A DNA stretch of 64,000 nt from Pirellulaceae bacterium. Lineage in GTDB: Bacteria; Planctomycetota; Planctomycetia; Pirellulales; Pirellulaceae. The position numbers and the translations under genes are program-made. The stretch is taken from assembly GCA_016784735.1 (NCBI GenBank), contig JADHUC010000005.1:32321-96320 (forward strand), read 5' to 3'. Shown piece by piece: positions 1 through 8,857 of this stretch. A model generated the notes under the pieces. That model was not told the origin of the DNA. It was given only the letters and a program-made list of their open reading frames with translations, and did no database searches. The number at the start of each line of letters is the position of its first letter. The stretch's first letter is position 1.

Positions 1-117
1 AGAGAATGGAAAGAGCTGAAAGAAAGATGGGATCAGCTTACAACCGATGAAATCGTAGAACTTGTTCGGCAGTGGCCGCCGAGACCCGCTATCCGAGACG
101 TTCGCTTGATGGATTAG
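1..117 (+). CDS. C-terminal end of an unrecognised protein (partial)
   Basis: An open frame enters from the left edge of the window and ends at a TAG at 115-117, giving the last 38 residues of a protein. The tail is charged and ends in ...PAIRDVRLMD. It is too short to assign to a family. A palindromic repeat follows within 25 nt, which fits a true gene end. The frame is open to the edge, but the coding call rests only on amino-acid composition and the neighbouring repeat. Confidence 0.4.
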   Translation, partial: REWKELKERWDQLTTDEIVELVRQWPPRPAIRDVRLMD

Positions 118-139
118 CCTTTCAATCGGGGACCAACGC

Positions 140-209
140 GTGGGGCACGTTTCTAACGTGCCGATGTCCATAAGGTCGTCTGATACGGCACGTTAGGAAC
201 GTGCCCCAC
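140..209. repeat. Palindromic repeat, family A, copy 1
   Basis: Perfect or near-perfect 23-nt arms (140-162 and 187-209) begin GTGGGGCACG and end in its complement, around a 24-nt centre. Each arm contains its own smaller palindrome (GGCACGTT..AACGTGCC). Two more copies lie at 30810-30885 and 59367-59413. This copy sits just upstream of the gene starting at 231. Confidence 0.85.
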
Positions 210-230
210 AGTCATTAAGGGAGGTGGACG

Positions 231-2594
231 ATGAGGAACATTTGTGCGGTCTTAGGTTGTGGAATCATGATGGTGAGTATGCTGGCGGCGGTGGGTCGTT
301 CGGCAATGGCTGCACCGCAGGGCGTGACGCTGGTCAAAGACGGTCGATCCCACACAGCGATTTACGTTACCGAGCGCATTATGGCCGAGGATAAACAGAC
401 GCAGGGGCAGAAGCGTCAGGCCGTCAAGCTGGAGCAACAGCGTCGTCGCTTGCGGGAATCGGTGCGCGACTTGGCGCGGTACATGGAAAAGATGTCCGGT
501 GGCTCGGTGAAGGTCCATACGGGCGAACCGACCGAGTCCGAGAAGACCCTGGTTCCCATTTTCATCGGCGAACTGGCCCAAGAACGCTTTGGCCAGCCGC
601 AGAAGAAGTGTGTATACGACCAGGGCTTTCGTATCGTTGTCAAAAGCGATGCGGTCGGCCTGATCGGCGAATCGGACCTGGCGACAAGCTATGCGATTTA
701 CACTCTTCTCCACGATTTGGGCTGTCGGTGGTACGTGCCCGGCGAGATCGGCGAAGTCATCCCACGAGAAGCAAGTATTGTCTTGCCCAATCAGGATACC
801 GCCAACGCACCGTTTACATATTATCGCGGGATCTGGTATGCCGACGACGCCTATAAACGTCGCAATCGAATGGGCGGTCTGCGTCTGAACGCCGGCCACG
901 CGCTGGAGCGGTATATCACGGCCCAGCAACGCGAGGAGCATCCCGACTGGCAGGCCACCATTAACGGCAAGCCTCATCACAGCCGTCTCAAGTGGAGTCA
1001 TCCCGGCGTGGCCAACGCCATCGCCGATGAGCTGATCGCGCGACAGGATAAGGACCGTGTTGACAGCCTGTCGCTTTCACCCGGCGACGGGGCTGCGTTC
1101 GACGAATCGGCCGAAGACCGGGCGCTGGACGCCGGCGACATCGACCCGACGATGAACGTGGTATCCCTGACCGATCGTTTTCTTTCGCTGACGAACCGCA
1201 TCGCGGAGAAGGTCACGGCCAAGCATCCCGAGACGCTTTTCGGCATGCTCGCGTATGTGCAGTACACACGTCCGCCACTGCGTGAAAAGGTTCATCCGGC
1301 GATTATTCCGCAGATCGCGCCGATCACCTATTCGCGGCATCGCCCGATGAGCGACACGCAAAGCCCCGACGGCAAGAATTTGCTTGAACTGGTCGAAGGC
1401 TGGGGCCGGAAGGCGCGGTTCACGTCGTATTACGCCTATGCGTACAACCTCGCCGATACCGGTACGCCCTGTCCGTTCCTGACCAAGTGGGGCACGGACA
1501 CGCCGATCGTCTTCGCCAACAACTGCCGCCTTTGGCAGCCCGAAACCACGCCGAATTTCGAAACGGCCATGCACGCTTTGTATATGGCCAATCGTCTCGC
1601 CTGGGATCCCAGCGAAAAGCCACAGGAGATCTACGACGAAATCAACGCAAACTTCTACGGTGCTGCTGCCGAGCCGATGAGCCGTTACTGGAAGATCATT
1701 GACGACGCGTGGATCATGCCTGACGATCACTCCGGCTGCACGTTCGGCCACCTGCGACGCTTCACACCCGAAGTGATGAAAGCCGCCCGGCAGGCCATCG
1801 ACGACGCCGTCGCGGCGTGTAAGACCGTGACCGAGTATCGTCGCGTTGAAATGGTCGACTGGTCGCTGCGGATGCATGAACTGTTTATGAAAATGAAGCG
1901 GGACCTTGCCGAGGGACGGTTTGCGAACCTCGCCGCCGACGCGGATCTTTACATGGGCACGATCAAGGGCCTGGCCAAACGCTATGCCGACAACTACGCC
2001 TTTTCCGGTGCACCCTGGACCCGTGACGATTGCAGCGTCAACGTGCGGTATTTCAAGTGGTTCAATCTCAAGACATACGAAGACGCGACTCGCATCGCCG
2101 ACCGTCGCAGCTTCGCCATGCTGACGCGCAAGCCCCTGCGCGACTGGAAAATCCAGTCTGACCGAGACGACAAGGGGCTCGATGCGGGCTGGCAGAAGGT
2201 TGATTTCGACGACAAGTCATGGGGAACGACCGACGTCGCTGTCGATACGTGGTCGGCGATCGGTTACCACGATTACTTCGGAACGATGTGGTATCGCACC
2301 GCCGTCCAAACGCCCGCCGCCCCCAAGGACAAGAAGGTGTATCTCTGGATCGCCGCTACCGACGGTCCGGTTCGCGTGTTTGTTAACGGCAAACACGTTC
2401 CGTTTATCAATGACGATGGCGAGTCGCTCGATGAGGCTACCGGCTACTGCAAGCCGTTCTCGTTCAATATCACCAGCGTGGTCGAACCCGGGCAGCAGAA
2501 CGTCATCGCCCTACGCTGCACGCGAGCCGTCCCACCTAACGAAATCGGCACCGGTGGGCTGCTTGGACCCGTAGCGATCTATCGACAGAATTGA
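231..2594 (+). CDS. Secreted DUF4838 / glycosyl hydrolase 67 N-terminal-like protein
   Basis: The product is 787 residues and begins with a signal peptide (MRNICAVLGCGIMMVSMLAA..., cleavage near AMA). Residues about 60-200 resemble the alpha-glucuronidase N-terminal (GH67-N-like) domain, including DLARYMEKMSGG and SYAIYTLLHDLGCRWYVPGE. The middle region carries the DUF4838-type pattern, including YDEINANFYGAAAEPMSRYW near residue 475. The last 130 or so residues look like a galactose-binding beta-sandwich (VYLWIAATDGPVRVFVNGKH). The ATG follows GGGAGG at 219-224. A sialidase-like gene starts 10 nt downstream and a sulfatase follows, so this is probably an operon for extracellular glycan breakdown. 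Substrate and catalytic residues cannot be told from the sequence. Confidence 0.85.
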   Translation: MRNICAVLGCGIMMVSMLAAVGRSAMAAPQGVTLVKDGRSHTAIYVTERIMAEDKQTQGQKRQAVKLEQQRRRLRESVRDLARYMEKMSGGSVKVHTGEPTESEKTLVPIFIGELAQERFGQPQKKCVYDQGFRIVVKSDAVGLIGESDLATSYAIYTLLHDLGCRWYVPGEIGEVIPREASIVLPNQDTANAPFTYYRGIWYADDAYKRRNRMGGLRLNAGHALERYITAQQREEHPDWQATINGKPHHSRLKWSHPGVANAIADELIARQDKDRVDSLSLSPGDGAAFDESAEDRALDAGDIDPTMNVVSLTDRFLSLTNRIAEKVTAKHPETLFGMLAYVQYTRPPLREKVHPAIIPQIAPITYSRHRPMSDTQSPDGKNLLELVEGWGRKARFTSYYAYAYNLADTGTPCPFLTKWGTDTPIVFANNCRLWQPETTPNFETAMHALYMANRLAWDPSEKPQEIYDEINANFYGAAAEPMSRYWKIIDDAWIMPDDHSGCTFGHLRRFTPEVMKAARQAIDDAVAACKTVTEYRRVEMVDWSLRMHELFMKMKRDLAEGRFANLAADADLYMGTIKGLAKRYADNYAFSGAPWTRDDCSVNVRYFKWFNLKTYEDATRIADRRSFAMLTRKPLRDWKIQSDRDDKGLDAGWQKVDFDDKSWGTTDVAVDTWSAIGYHDYFGTMWYRTAVQTPAAPKDKKVYLWIAATDGPVRVFVNGKHVPFINDDGESLDEATGYCKPFSFNITSVVEPGQQNVIALRCTRAVPPNEIGTGGLLGPVAIYRQN

Positions 2595-2604
2595 AGGGAA
2601 TGGG

Positions 2605-4260
2605 ATGATGGAATTATTGGCGTTGTTCGTCGCATTGGCCGCGACACCCACGTTTACCTACGATGCGGAAGTGTTGCCGAATCAGGCCAGGCCGCCGTGG
2701 TCGTTTCGCGAGACCACGAACTGTTCGGCTGCGGTCGAGGACGGCGTGCTGCACGTGCGGGACGACGGCACCGCGCAGGGCGAACTGCAGTTCATCAGTT
2801 TCTCGTGGGCCGCAACCGCCGATCGGCCTCACAGTGTCGAGGCTCGGGTCAAAGTGGCAAGTTGCTCCGGTCCGTCCGGAGTGATCATTCTGGCCGCGGA
2901 TGGTGTCCGCGAAGTTGGATTGACACTGTTCCCCGATCGCATTGAAAGTCACCGGCTCGAAGCCCGCGCCGAAGTCGATCTGGCCGATGACTTCCACGTC
3001 GTACGGCTGGAGATGGTTGGCGACGACGCTGTCGTTAAAGTGGACGGCCACGTCGTGCTTGATCTGACGGGCAAGTCGACGTGGGAGGCGCATGCGGGAC
3101 GGAACGTGGTCGGCTTCGGCAGTCTGAGCTCCGCGGCGACGGGCGAGGCTTGGTGGGATTACGTGACCTGGTCCGCGGAACAACCAGAAGTGGAGATCTA
3201 CTCGCACGCCGAACATCATATCGTCTACAAACGCGAGGATGTCTACGCCTGCTTCCCTAGCCTGCATCAGTACGAAGACGGCTCGCTTGTCAGTGGTTTT
3301 GGCACGCGAGTGCGGCGAAGCCACATCGACAACACCGGCGGGGCAGCACGGATGGTCAGTCGTGACGGAGGCGTGACGTGGGAGAAAGCCGATGGGACGG
3401 CGCCCCATCACAATCCGAATACAGTTCGCGCCGACGGTCATTTGGCCAACGCTAACGCGATCGGTTGGCGTTACGTGGACGAAGGCGAGATGGAGCGATT
3501 GAAAGCCGAAGGCCGGACCGTGCGCGCTGTGCGACCGGGTACGGTGGCCTATCTGAGCGGCGCCCGTTTCACGGTTCGTAGCATCACTGGCGAGACGATT
3601 CGCCCCTGGGCGGAAATCGACGTACCGCCTGGCGGTGGAATGATGAATTTTCACCAGGCGGCTTACCTGAATCTGGGCAACCGTGTACGGCTGGTCGGCA
3701 TTTACGATACGGGGCCAGACGGGCACCGCAGCGCCCACGTGCTACGCACAGAGGATGATGGCGACAGTTGGACCTGTCTGCCATTGGCGTTGGGCGACGA
3801 ACAGATGAGTTTCAACGAGACGGCACTGGGAGCCAATGCCGAAGGGCACGTGATCGCGCTGATGCGGACTGCGGAATCGACGAACAAGAAACAGGCCGGT
3901 TTTCTCTATCAGGTGGCGTCAACGGATCGCGGCAAAACTTGGTCCGAGCCGGTCGATACCGGTATCTGGGGCTATCCGGCTCACTTGCTGTTGCTGCCCG
4001 ATGGCCGGCTGGTGGCGACTTATGGCTATCGCCGAGCACCCATGGGGATTCGAGCTTGCTTCAGCCACGACGGCGGTCGGAGTTGGGACATCGAAAACGA
4101 GATCATCCTGCGTGCCGATGGTTTCGGCAGTGGCAGCGATCTTGGCTACCCGATTACGCAACGGCTGAGCGATGGGACCTTGGCGACGATCTACTACTTC
4201 AATGGAATCGACAACATCACCCACATCTGCCTGACGCGTTGGACACCGCCGATCAGGTAG
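2605..4260 (+). CDS. Sialidase-like BNR/Asp-box exo-glycosidase
   Basis: The product is 551 residues with a short hydrophobic N-terminus (MMELLALFVALAATPTF), probably a signal peptide. Residues 20-195 look like a concanavalin-type beta-sandwich. The rest is a six-bladed sialidase-type propeller with four Asp boxes: SRDGGVTW (about 252), TEDDGDSW (382), STDRGKTW (439) and SHDGGRSW (487). A conserved-looking LLLLPDGRLVATYGYR segment precedes the last box. Members of this family release terminal sugars such as sialic acid, but in planctomycetes many have unknown substrates. It lies 10 nt after the DUF4838 gene and upstream of a sulfatase, so it is probably co-transcribed and secreted. Confidence 0.85.
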   Translation: MMELLALFVALAATPTFTYDAEVLPNQARPPWSFRETTNCSAAVEDGVLHVRDDGTAQGELQFISFSWAATADRPHSVEARVKVASCSGPSGVIILAADGVREVGLTLFPDRIESHRLEARAEVDLADDFHVVRLEMVGDDAVVKVDGHVVLDLTGKSTWEAHAGRNVVGFGSLSSAATGEAWWDYVTWSAEQPEVEIYSHAEHHIVYKREDVYACFPSLHQYEDGSLVSGFGTRVRRSHIDNTGGAARMVSRDGGVTWEKADGTAPHHNPNTVRADGHLANANAIGWRYVDEGEMERLKAEGRTVRAVRPGTVAYLSGARFTVRSITGETIRPWAEIDVPPGGGMMNFHQAAYLNLGNRVRLVGIYDTGPDGHRSAHVLRTEDDGDSWTCLPLALGDEQMSFNETALGANAEGHVIALMRTAESTNKKQAGFLYQVASTDRGKTWSEPVDTGIWGYPAHLLLLPDGRLVATYGYRRAPMGIRACFSHDGGRSWDIENEIILRADGFGSGSDLGYPITQRLSDGTLATIYYFNGIDNITHICLTRWTPPIR

Positions 4261-4332
4261 CCCCGCGACAAGCGTCATGAGGGATCAGGGTTTCTATCAG
4301 TCTGACGAAATCGCTTCTTTGGGGGACTCGCC

Positions 4333-5844
4333 GTGGCATCGTTCAACACCTACTTCATTCGATACTTTGTGCCGGTACTCTTCTGCGCGGTTTGCAGCGA
4401 TTCGTTTGCGGCCGAGAAGCCGTCCAGGCCGGACGTCCTCCTGATCATGCCCGATCAGATGCGAGGCGACTGCCTCTCGATTCTCGGGCACGCGGCGGTT
4501 CGCACTCCGCACCTGGACGAACTGGCCCGGCAGGGAGCGCTGTTTCGTCGAGCCTATACCACCGTGCCGTCTTGCATCCCCGCACGTCACGCGTTGTTGA
4601 CTGGTTTGTTTCCTCAGACCAGCGGTGTAGTAGGATACGCGGGAAGGCCGCTTTCCGCTCCGACCATGCCCCAATTACTGCGCGACGCGGGTTATTCGAC
4701 CGTGTTGGTGGGCCGGAACATGCATCAGATTCCGCGCGCCGAATCATACGGCTACCAAACGCGGATTCTTTGCTCCGCTTACGATGACGGCGACGACTAT
4801 GATACCTATCTGAAGAAGATCGCGCCACAAACGGACACCGTGCGCAAGCTGGTCGACCATCTGGGCCTGTCGTACAACGGGTGGGAGGCCAAACCGTGGC
4901 CGTTCGCCGACGAACACCATCGCGTGGCCTGGATTGTCCGGCAGGCCCGCAGGGTCCTTGCCGAAAGCACGGCCGAGAAGCCGCTGTTTCTGACGGCGTC
5001 GTTCGTCGCACCGCATCCACCGCTGTTCCCTTCGAAGAAATACTTCGATCATTATTCCGCGGCCGATCTTCCGCGACCGGCGCACGGCGACTGGGTGGAT
5101 TGGGAGGCGTTATCCCCCAAGGGCGACCGTGTCGGGCACCGGGTCCTGCTGGAAGGAGAGCCCCTACGCGCCGCGCAGGCCGGATACTTCGGACTGATCG
5201 AGCAACTGGACGACGAGATTGCACCGCTGATCGAAGAATTCAAATCGCGGAGCAACCAAGCCGGCCGGCCGTGGCTCGTCTGGGTCATCGCAGACCACGG
5301 CGAGATGCTCGGCGACCACGGCTACTTCCGCAAGTGCGAGCCGTACGAGGGGTCGGCTAACATTCCTTTCCTTGTCGCGGGCTCACAGGAATTGGGCTTC
5401 CGCTCCGGTCTGCGATCGCATCAGCCGGTTTGCCTTGAGGACGTCATGCCGACACTATTGGAACTGGCAGGCGCCGCACCACCCGTGGTTCTGGACGGCT
5501 GCAACCTGGTGCCGGTTCTGCGGGGCGAGAATCGCGTGATTCGCCCGTGGCTGCACTTAGAACACGCTCCGTGTTACAGCAAGGCGCAGGCATTCCATGC
5601 ACTGACCGACGGTCACTTCAAGTACATTTGGCGTCCCACCGACGGCACCCAGCAACTGTTCGACCTGAACAAGGATCCACGCGAGGAGCACGATCTTTCG
5701 AAGGAGGCTGCCCATCGCCAAACACTGAACACCTGGCGAGCCACTCTCGCGGAACGACTTGCCCACCGGCCCGAAGGTTTTTCAGACGGCAGTCAATTAG
5801 TCCCAGGCCGTCCCTATCGGCCCCTGCACGCGCCGCGGCCGTGA
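4333..5844 (+). CDS. Secreted Cys-type (S1) sulfatase
   Basis: The product is 503 residues. The GTG start at 4333 follows a GGGGGA at 4321-4326 and opens a signal peptide ending in SFAAE. The formylglycine motif is C81-I-P-A-R85, so the cysteine would be converted to formylglycine by a sulfatase-modifying enzyme that is not in this window. The metal site is seen as MPDQMRGD (D41) and ADHGEMLGDHG (D321/H322). The D-Q pair, in place of the usual D-D, occurs in known subgroups. It hydrolyses sulfate esters, most likely on a polysaccharide, and is the third gene of the glycan run. The sulfated substrate is unknown. Confidence 0.92.
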   Translation: MASFNTYFIRYFVPVLFCAVCSDSFAAEKPSRPDVLLIMPDQMRGDCLSILGHAAVRTPHLDELARQGALFRRAYTTVPSCIPARHALLTGLFPQTSGVVGYAGRPLSAPTMPQLLRDAGYSTVLVGRNMHQIPRAESYGYQTRILCSAYDDGDDYDTYLKKIAPQTDTVRKLVDHLGLSYNGWEAKPWPFADEHHRVAWIVRQARRVLAESTAEKPLFLTASFVAPHPPLFPSKKYFDHYSAADLPRPAHGDWVDWEALSPKGDRVGHRVLLEGEPLRAAQAGYFGLIEQLDDEIAPLIEEFKSRSNQAGRPWLVWVIADHGEMLGDHGYFRKCEPYEGSANIPFLVAGSQELGFRSGLRSHQPVCLEDVMPTLLELAGAAPPVVLDGCNLVPVLRGENRVIRPWLHLEHAPCYSKAQAFHALTDGHFKYIWRPTDGTQQLFDLNKDPREEHDLSKEAAHRQTLNTWRATLAERLAHRPEGFSDGSQLVPGRPYRPLHAPRP

Positions 5845-6019
5845 TTCGAATCGCCTGAACCAAGCGTTCCACATGATCGACATCGTTCCGATCGTCGCAT
5901 GTCCAACCGGTCTCCAGTGGCTGGTTGGGCATATTCCCGATACTCCCGGTTTCGGGCTGAAGCTGGTGTGAACTCCGCTGCGCGTTGCGATGTGAAGCGG
6001 AGTGGCATTCGATACCGAC

Positions 6020-6232
6020 TCACGGCTCGGACTCGAATGGTTCCGGCAGGCCGATGTGCGAGTAGGTGACGCTGAAATGCTGGGCGAGATGTTCGCGGTA
6101 CGGTGTGACGAACCGTGCGACACGATTGCCTTGAGCGACAAGGTGTTCAAGAACTCGTCGCGATACCGTGTGCACGTCGTGCAGATCGATGATGCACTCG
6201 GGCACGTCGATCGTGAGCGACTCATAAATCAT
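6020..6232 (-). CDS. Short partner gene of an RHH antitoxin-like gene, unknown function
   Basis: The product is 70 residues (MIYESLTIDVPECIIDLHDV... to FESEP). The start overlaps the stop of the upstream antitoxin-like gene as ATGA (6229-6232), so translation is probably coupled. It does not carry the first catalytic Asp pattern of a PIN nuclease. The order beta strand (CIIDLHDV), helix (SRRVLEHLVAQG), strand (RVARFV) and helix loosely resembles a STAS-type fold, but that is weak inference. By position it could be a toxin or an accessory protein, or the remnant of a longer gene. Confidence 0.5.
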   Translation of the reverse strand: MIYESLTIDVPECIIDLHDVHTVSRRVLEHLVAQGNRVARFVTPYREHLAQHFSVTYSHIGLPEPFESEP

Positions 6233-6519
6233 CTCGCTTGCTCGTCGATAACGAGTGGATCGGGCAGAGGCGGGTCGGCGTGCCGAGACGTCACGCGCAG
6301 TGACGGACCGGAAAGCGGCAGATCGCACGGTGGCGAGACTTCCTCGCTGTATATGAGTTCCGGCAGGCGGTAGTCCTCCGCAGCCTTGGCCGGAATGCCC
6401 AGGCTGTCCGCGAGAATCTGTTTCGCCTCTTCCGACACACTCCGCCGAGCCTCCGACGCCCGCCGGACGAGCGTCTCGTAAAGCTGCGCGGATAGATCTT
6501 CGACCGAGAGCGTGGGCAT
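6229..6519 (-). CDS. Ribbon-helix-helix antitoxin-like protein (FitA type)
   Basis: The product is 96 residues. The ATG at 6519 is preferred because AATGGAGG lies just upstream. The N-terminus (MPTLSVEDLSAQLYETLVRR, then ARRSVSEEAKQILADSLGI) has the strand-helix-helix pattern of FitA/Arc-type antitoxins, which bind operator DNA as dimers and neutralise a partner. The C-terminal half is Pro/Ser-rich and would be the partner-binding tail. It overlaps the next gene by 4 nt. The upstream region 6540-6576 contains an AT-rich TATAACTATATGG on this strand that could serve as the promoter and operator. The usual PIN-domain partner is not visible. Confidence 0.7.
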   Translation of the reverse strand: MPTLSVEDLSAQLYETLVRRASEARRSVSEEAKQILADSLGIPAKAAEDYRLPELIYSEEVSPPCDLPLSGPSLRVTSRHADPPLPDPLVIDEQAR

Positions 6520-6576
6520 GGACCAGCCTCCATTGTTCAAATTCCCCGATCACACCATATAGTTATACTGCATCCA

Positions 6577-6780
6577 ATGCCGCTAAACCAATTACGCCGC
6601 GAGAGATCCGGAAAGGTAATCGTCGTCAACTATGGACACATACTGGATACGCCCGTGCCCGCTCGCTACGCTAAGTACAAGAGCAAACCGCGTCAGGCGG
6701 TGTGCGTGACCGAAGTGCGGGCATTGAAGTTCGTCAAATACGAGCCGTTTGACATCCGCATCGCGCTGCCGGACCATTAA
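6577..6780 (+). CDS. Small hypothetical protein
   Basis: The product is 67 residues, basic and without a signal peptide or recognisable domain (GKVIVVNYGHILDTPVP..., ending PFDIRIALPDH). It diverges from the antitoxin-like gene. No Shine-Dalgarno sequence is visible, but a TATACT lies about 12 nt upstream of the ATG, so a near-leaderless mRNA is possible. The coding call rests on an uninterrupted frame in a gap and plausible composition; it may be a chance ORF. Confidence 0.35.
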   Translation: MPLNQLRRERSGKVIVVNYGHILDTPVPARYAKYKSKPRQAVCVTEVRALKFVKYEPFDIRIALPDH

Positions 6781-6946
6781 CCGCGGTCGCTGATGCGTTT
6801 CGTTGTTTCGACGTCAAGTTCGGTTATCGTCTCACGTGGAGTCATGTCACATGGACCGTCTCTTAGTGACAAAGCGACCTTCGTGGTACCGGCGCACGCA
6901 TCGCTCGCAAGGAATATGCCACGGGTTTTGGTCAGGAGTTGCCCTC

Positions 6947-8044
6947 ATGTGCTCCTTGTCACGGTTCGGCTTGTGCGTTGCCTCAATCGTCGCTGCAAGT
7001 GCTTCAGACGCGGAGGACGAACAGTCTGGCATTCGCACTCGTGCCGACCTTGATGCGGCCATTGCCCAACTCGGCAGCAAGGAAACGCGGTCGGCTGCGC
7101 TTGAACGCCTTATTCCATACGCCTCGATGCGGGTATTTCAGGTCGGTTCGGTGTTTGGTCATAGTGGAGATGCCGAGAAAGATGCGCTCATCGGCAATGC
7201 CGCCGAGGTCATCGCGCAGTACCGCGACTTCGAGACCCTCAGCATGGCCGTCAATTCATCGAGCGAGACGCTCCAGTACTGGGCGTTATTCCGGTTTCCC
7301 GTTCCTCCATTTGACAGCGATGATCCTTGGGAGAACCTCCTTCCGCGACTTCGTGATCTGGCAACGACTGGCAGTTCGCAAATCCGGGGATCAGCGCAGG
7401 ACCGCCTTGCCTGTTACGACGATCAGCGAGCATTCCTCGGCGAGTGCCTGGAGAGAGACACGTCGGCGGCCAACGTGATGAGATTGCTGTACCACTTGGA
7501 TCGTTCGACGTACCGTCAGCGAATGAGTTCGCATATTCTCCACCTTCTTTGTCACGATGAACAAGCAGTTCGCCGCAGTGCGTTGGTGTTTGTGGGGAGC
7601 AATTCAGATAGCGCCCCGATGTGGCAGTTCAACTTCAGTGGTCAGGTGCTTGCCAGAGTCCTTGAACTCTCGCGATCCCCGAGCGCCGTGGAGCGCGGTT
7701 CCGCAGTGTCTGCCCTAACCGAGCTGCGCAAGCAATATCATCTGCGCAAGCAGTATTCCGACGCAATCCGCAATCGGATGTTCAAGCTTGCCGACGACCC
7801 ATCCGCGGATGTGCGTTGGCGCGTTCCCTTGGCTCTGCGTGATGAGATCGAACGCCCGGACGTGCATGCCGTCCTTGCCGACCTTCTCCAGGACGAATCA
7901 CCGCTGGTGCGATATTTTGCCATTTTGGCGATGGGGCCTAACAAGCACATGGACGAACTCCGCGAACTCGCTTCCAACGCCGACAAGAAGGTGGCAGAAT
8001 ACGCTACCGGGCAGTTGAAAAACCTTGAAAGGAAGAGACCGTAA
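6947..8044 (+). CDS. Secreted HEAT-repeat protein
   Basis: The product is 365 residues. The start at 6947 is chosen because AGGAG (6934-6938) precedes it and it opens a signal peptide (MCSLSRFGLCVASIVAASA); upstream in-frame starts would add a basic, non-conserved leader. The body is helical repeats, clearest at the C-terminus: AVRRSALVFVGS, then DPSADVRWRVPLALRDEIE, then DESPLVRYFAILAMG, a HEAT-type spacing of about 33-38 residues. Such proteins act as protein-binding scaffolds. No enzymatic motif is seen. It stands alone between a toxin-antitoxin-like pair and a pseudogene. Confidence 0.75.
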   Translation: MCSLSRFGLCVASIVAASASDAEDEQSGIRTRADLDAAIAQLGSKETRSAALERLIPYASMRVFQVGSVFGHSGDAEKDALIGNAAEVIAQYRDFETLSMAVNSSSETLQYWALFRFPVPPFDSDDPWENLLPRLRDLATTGSSQIRGSAQDRLACYDDQRAFLGECLERDTSAANVMRLLYHLDRSTYRQRMSSHILHLLCHDEQAVRRSALVFVGSNSDSAPMWQFNFSGQVLARVLELSRSPSAVERGSAVSALTELRKQYHLRKQYSDAIRNRMFKLADDPSADVRWRVPLALRDEIERPDVHAVLADLLQDESPLVRYFAILAMGPNKHMDELRELASNADKKVAEYATGQLKNLERKRP

Positions 8045-8131
8045 TTGCGGGCGAATCCTGTTGATTCGCAGCCAGGGCATTGAGCAACGGCAGAGGTCTC
8101 CGCATTCGATGGACGTGCAACGGATAATTGA

Positions 8132-8239
8132 ATGGACAAGCCAACCGTCTATCTAGACACGAACATCATCTCGGCCTACTGGTACGAAGGCGATGACGTC
8201 GCGGCACAAGCCCGGCGGTTCCACACACGCCAGTGGTGA
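8132..8239 (+). pseudogene. Truncated VapC-like PIN-domain toxin remnant
   Basis: MDKPTVYLDTNIISAYWYEG... is the N-terminus of a PIN nuclease, with the first metal-binding Asp in YLDTN. The frame stops after HTRQW at a TGA (8237-8239), just where family members continue with Trp-Asp-x-Glu. Reading the TGA as TGG gives Q-W-W-D-T-E, so a single-base nonsense change is likely. A few codons later the similarity is lost and the antitoxin gene of the next module begins. The fragment lacks the other acidic residues and cannot be an active nuclease. Confidence 0.7.
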
Positions 8240-8272
8240 GATACGGAGTGGCGTCAATTTGGTGCGTTGCGG

Positions 8273-8599
8273 CTAGGAGATCTCCGCGACCAGTTCGAGC
8301 CGCAAGCCAAGGGCGTGGGCCAGCGCGGCGACGTCCGATAGTTTTGCGTCCGAGCCATATTCGATGTCGCGGACCGTTTCTGCATCGCAGACGCCGGACC
8401 GCTCGGCGAGTTGCTCAAACGTCAGGCCTTGTGCCTTGCGTGCGTCGCGGATAGCCAACGCAATGCGTCCCTTCTCCGACGGTCCGCTGGCCGGTTCCAG
8501 GGGCGGGAAATCTTCTTTCGCTTTGCGGCGGATTTCGTCGTATTCTTGCTTTTGCTCGACGGTCAGTCTGCGACTAGCACGGGTAAACTTCTCAGTCAT
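8273..8599 (-). CDS. XRE-type helix-turn-helix antitoxin
   Basis: The product is 108 residues. Residues about 45-100 form a Cro/C1-type HTH (LTFEQLAERSGV, then ETVRDIEYGSDAKLSDVAALAHALG). The N-terminus is charged and helical. It starts 15 nt after the end of a BrnT-like gene, the toxin-first order seen in HigBA- and BrnTA-type modules. The expected role is to bind the toxin and repress the shared promoter upstream of 8857. Confidence 0.82.
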   Translation of the reverse strand: MTEKFTRASRRLTVEQKQEYDEIRRKAKEDFPPLEPASGPSEKGRIALAIRDARKAQGLTFEQLAERSGVCDAETVRDIEYGSDAKLSDVAALAHALGLRLELVAEIS

Positions 8600-8614
8600 C
8601 GGCGGATTTTCCTG

Positions 8615-8857
8615 TCAAGGTTCGGGGACTTCGTAGGCAGTCACAGGGTAAATCGTGTCTTCGTCGATTTGGTCGTAGATGACGATAACGTAGCGCCCGT
8701 CTTCGGTGTAACCGAAAACGCAGGGACGATCCGAGGAGCGGCTGTCGCCTTCTGATTCGTAGTTTGCCAGTACATATTCGATTTCCTCCGGCAGCAAACC
8801 GTGTTCGGCAATGTGCTCAACGTTCTCCCCCGGCTCGTCGTTCCAGATAATCCACAC
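8615..8857 (-). CDS. BrnT-like type II toxin
   Basis: The product is 80 residues (MWIIWNDEPGENVEHIAEHG, then PEEIEYVLAN, then FGYTEDGRYVIVIYDQID, ending TAYEVPEP). The pattern of Trp-Asn-Asp, His-Gly, a VL helix, Arg-Pro, and then Gly-xx-xx-Asp-Gly-Arg-Tyr followed by strands resembles BrnT-type RelE-fold ribonucleases. In this family mRNA cleavage is the known activity. The XRE antitoxin lies 15 nt downstream. The family assignment is by pattern only. Confidence 0.65.
   Translation of the reverse strand: MWIIWNDEPGENVEHIAEHGLLPEEIEYVLANYESEGDSRSSDRPCVFGYTEDGRYVIVIYDQIDEDTIYPVTAYEVPEP

Noticed and set aside
5845..6019. Possible coding relic on the minus strand after the sulfatase gene
   Set aside because: Several short open frames exist, none with a family motif or sustained composition.
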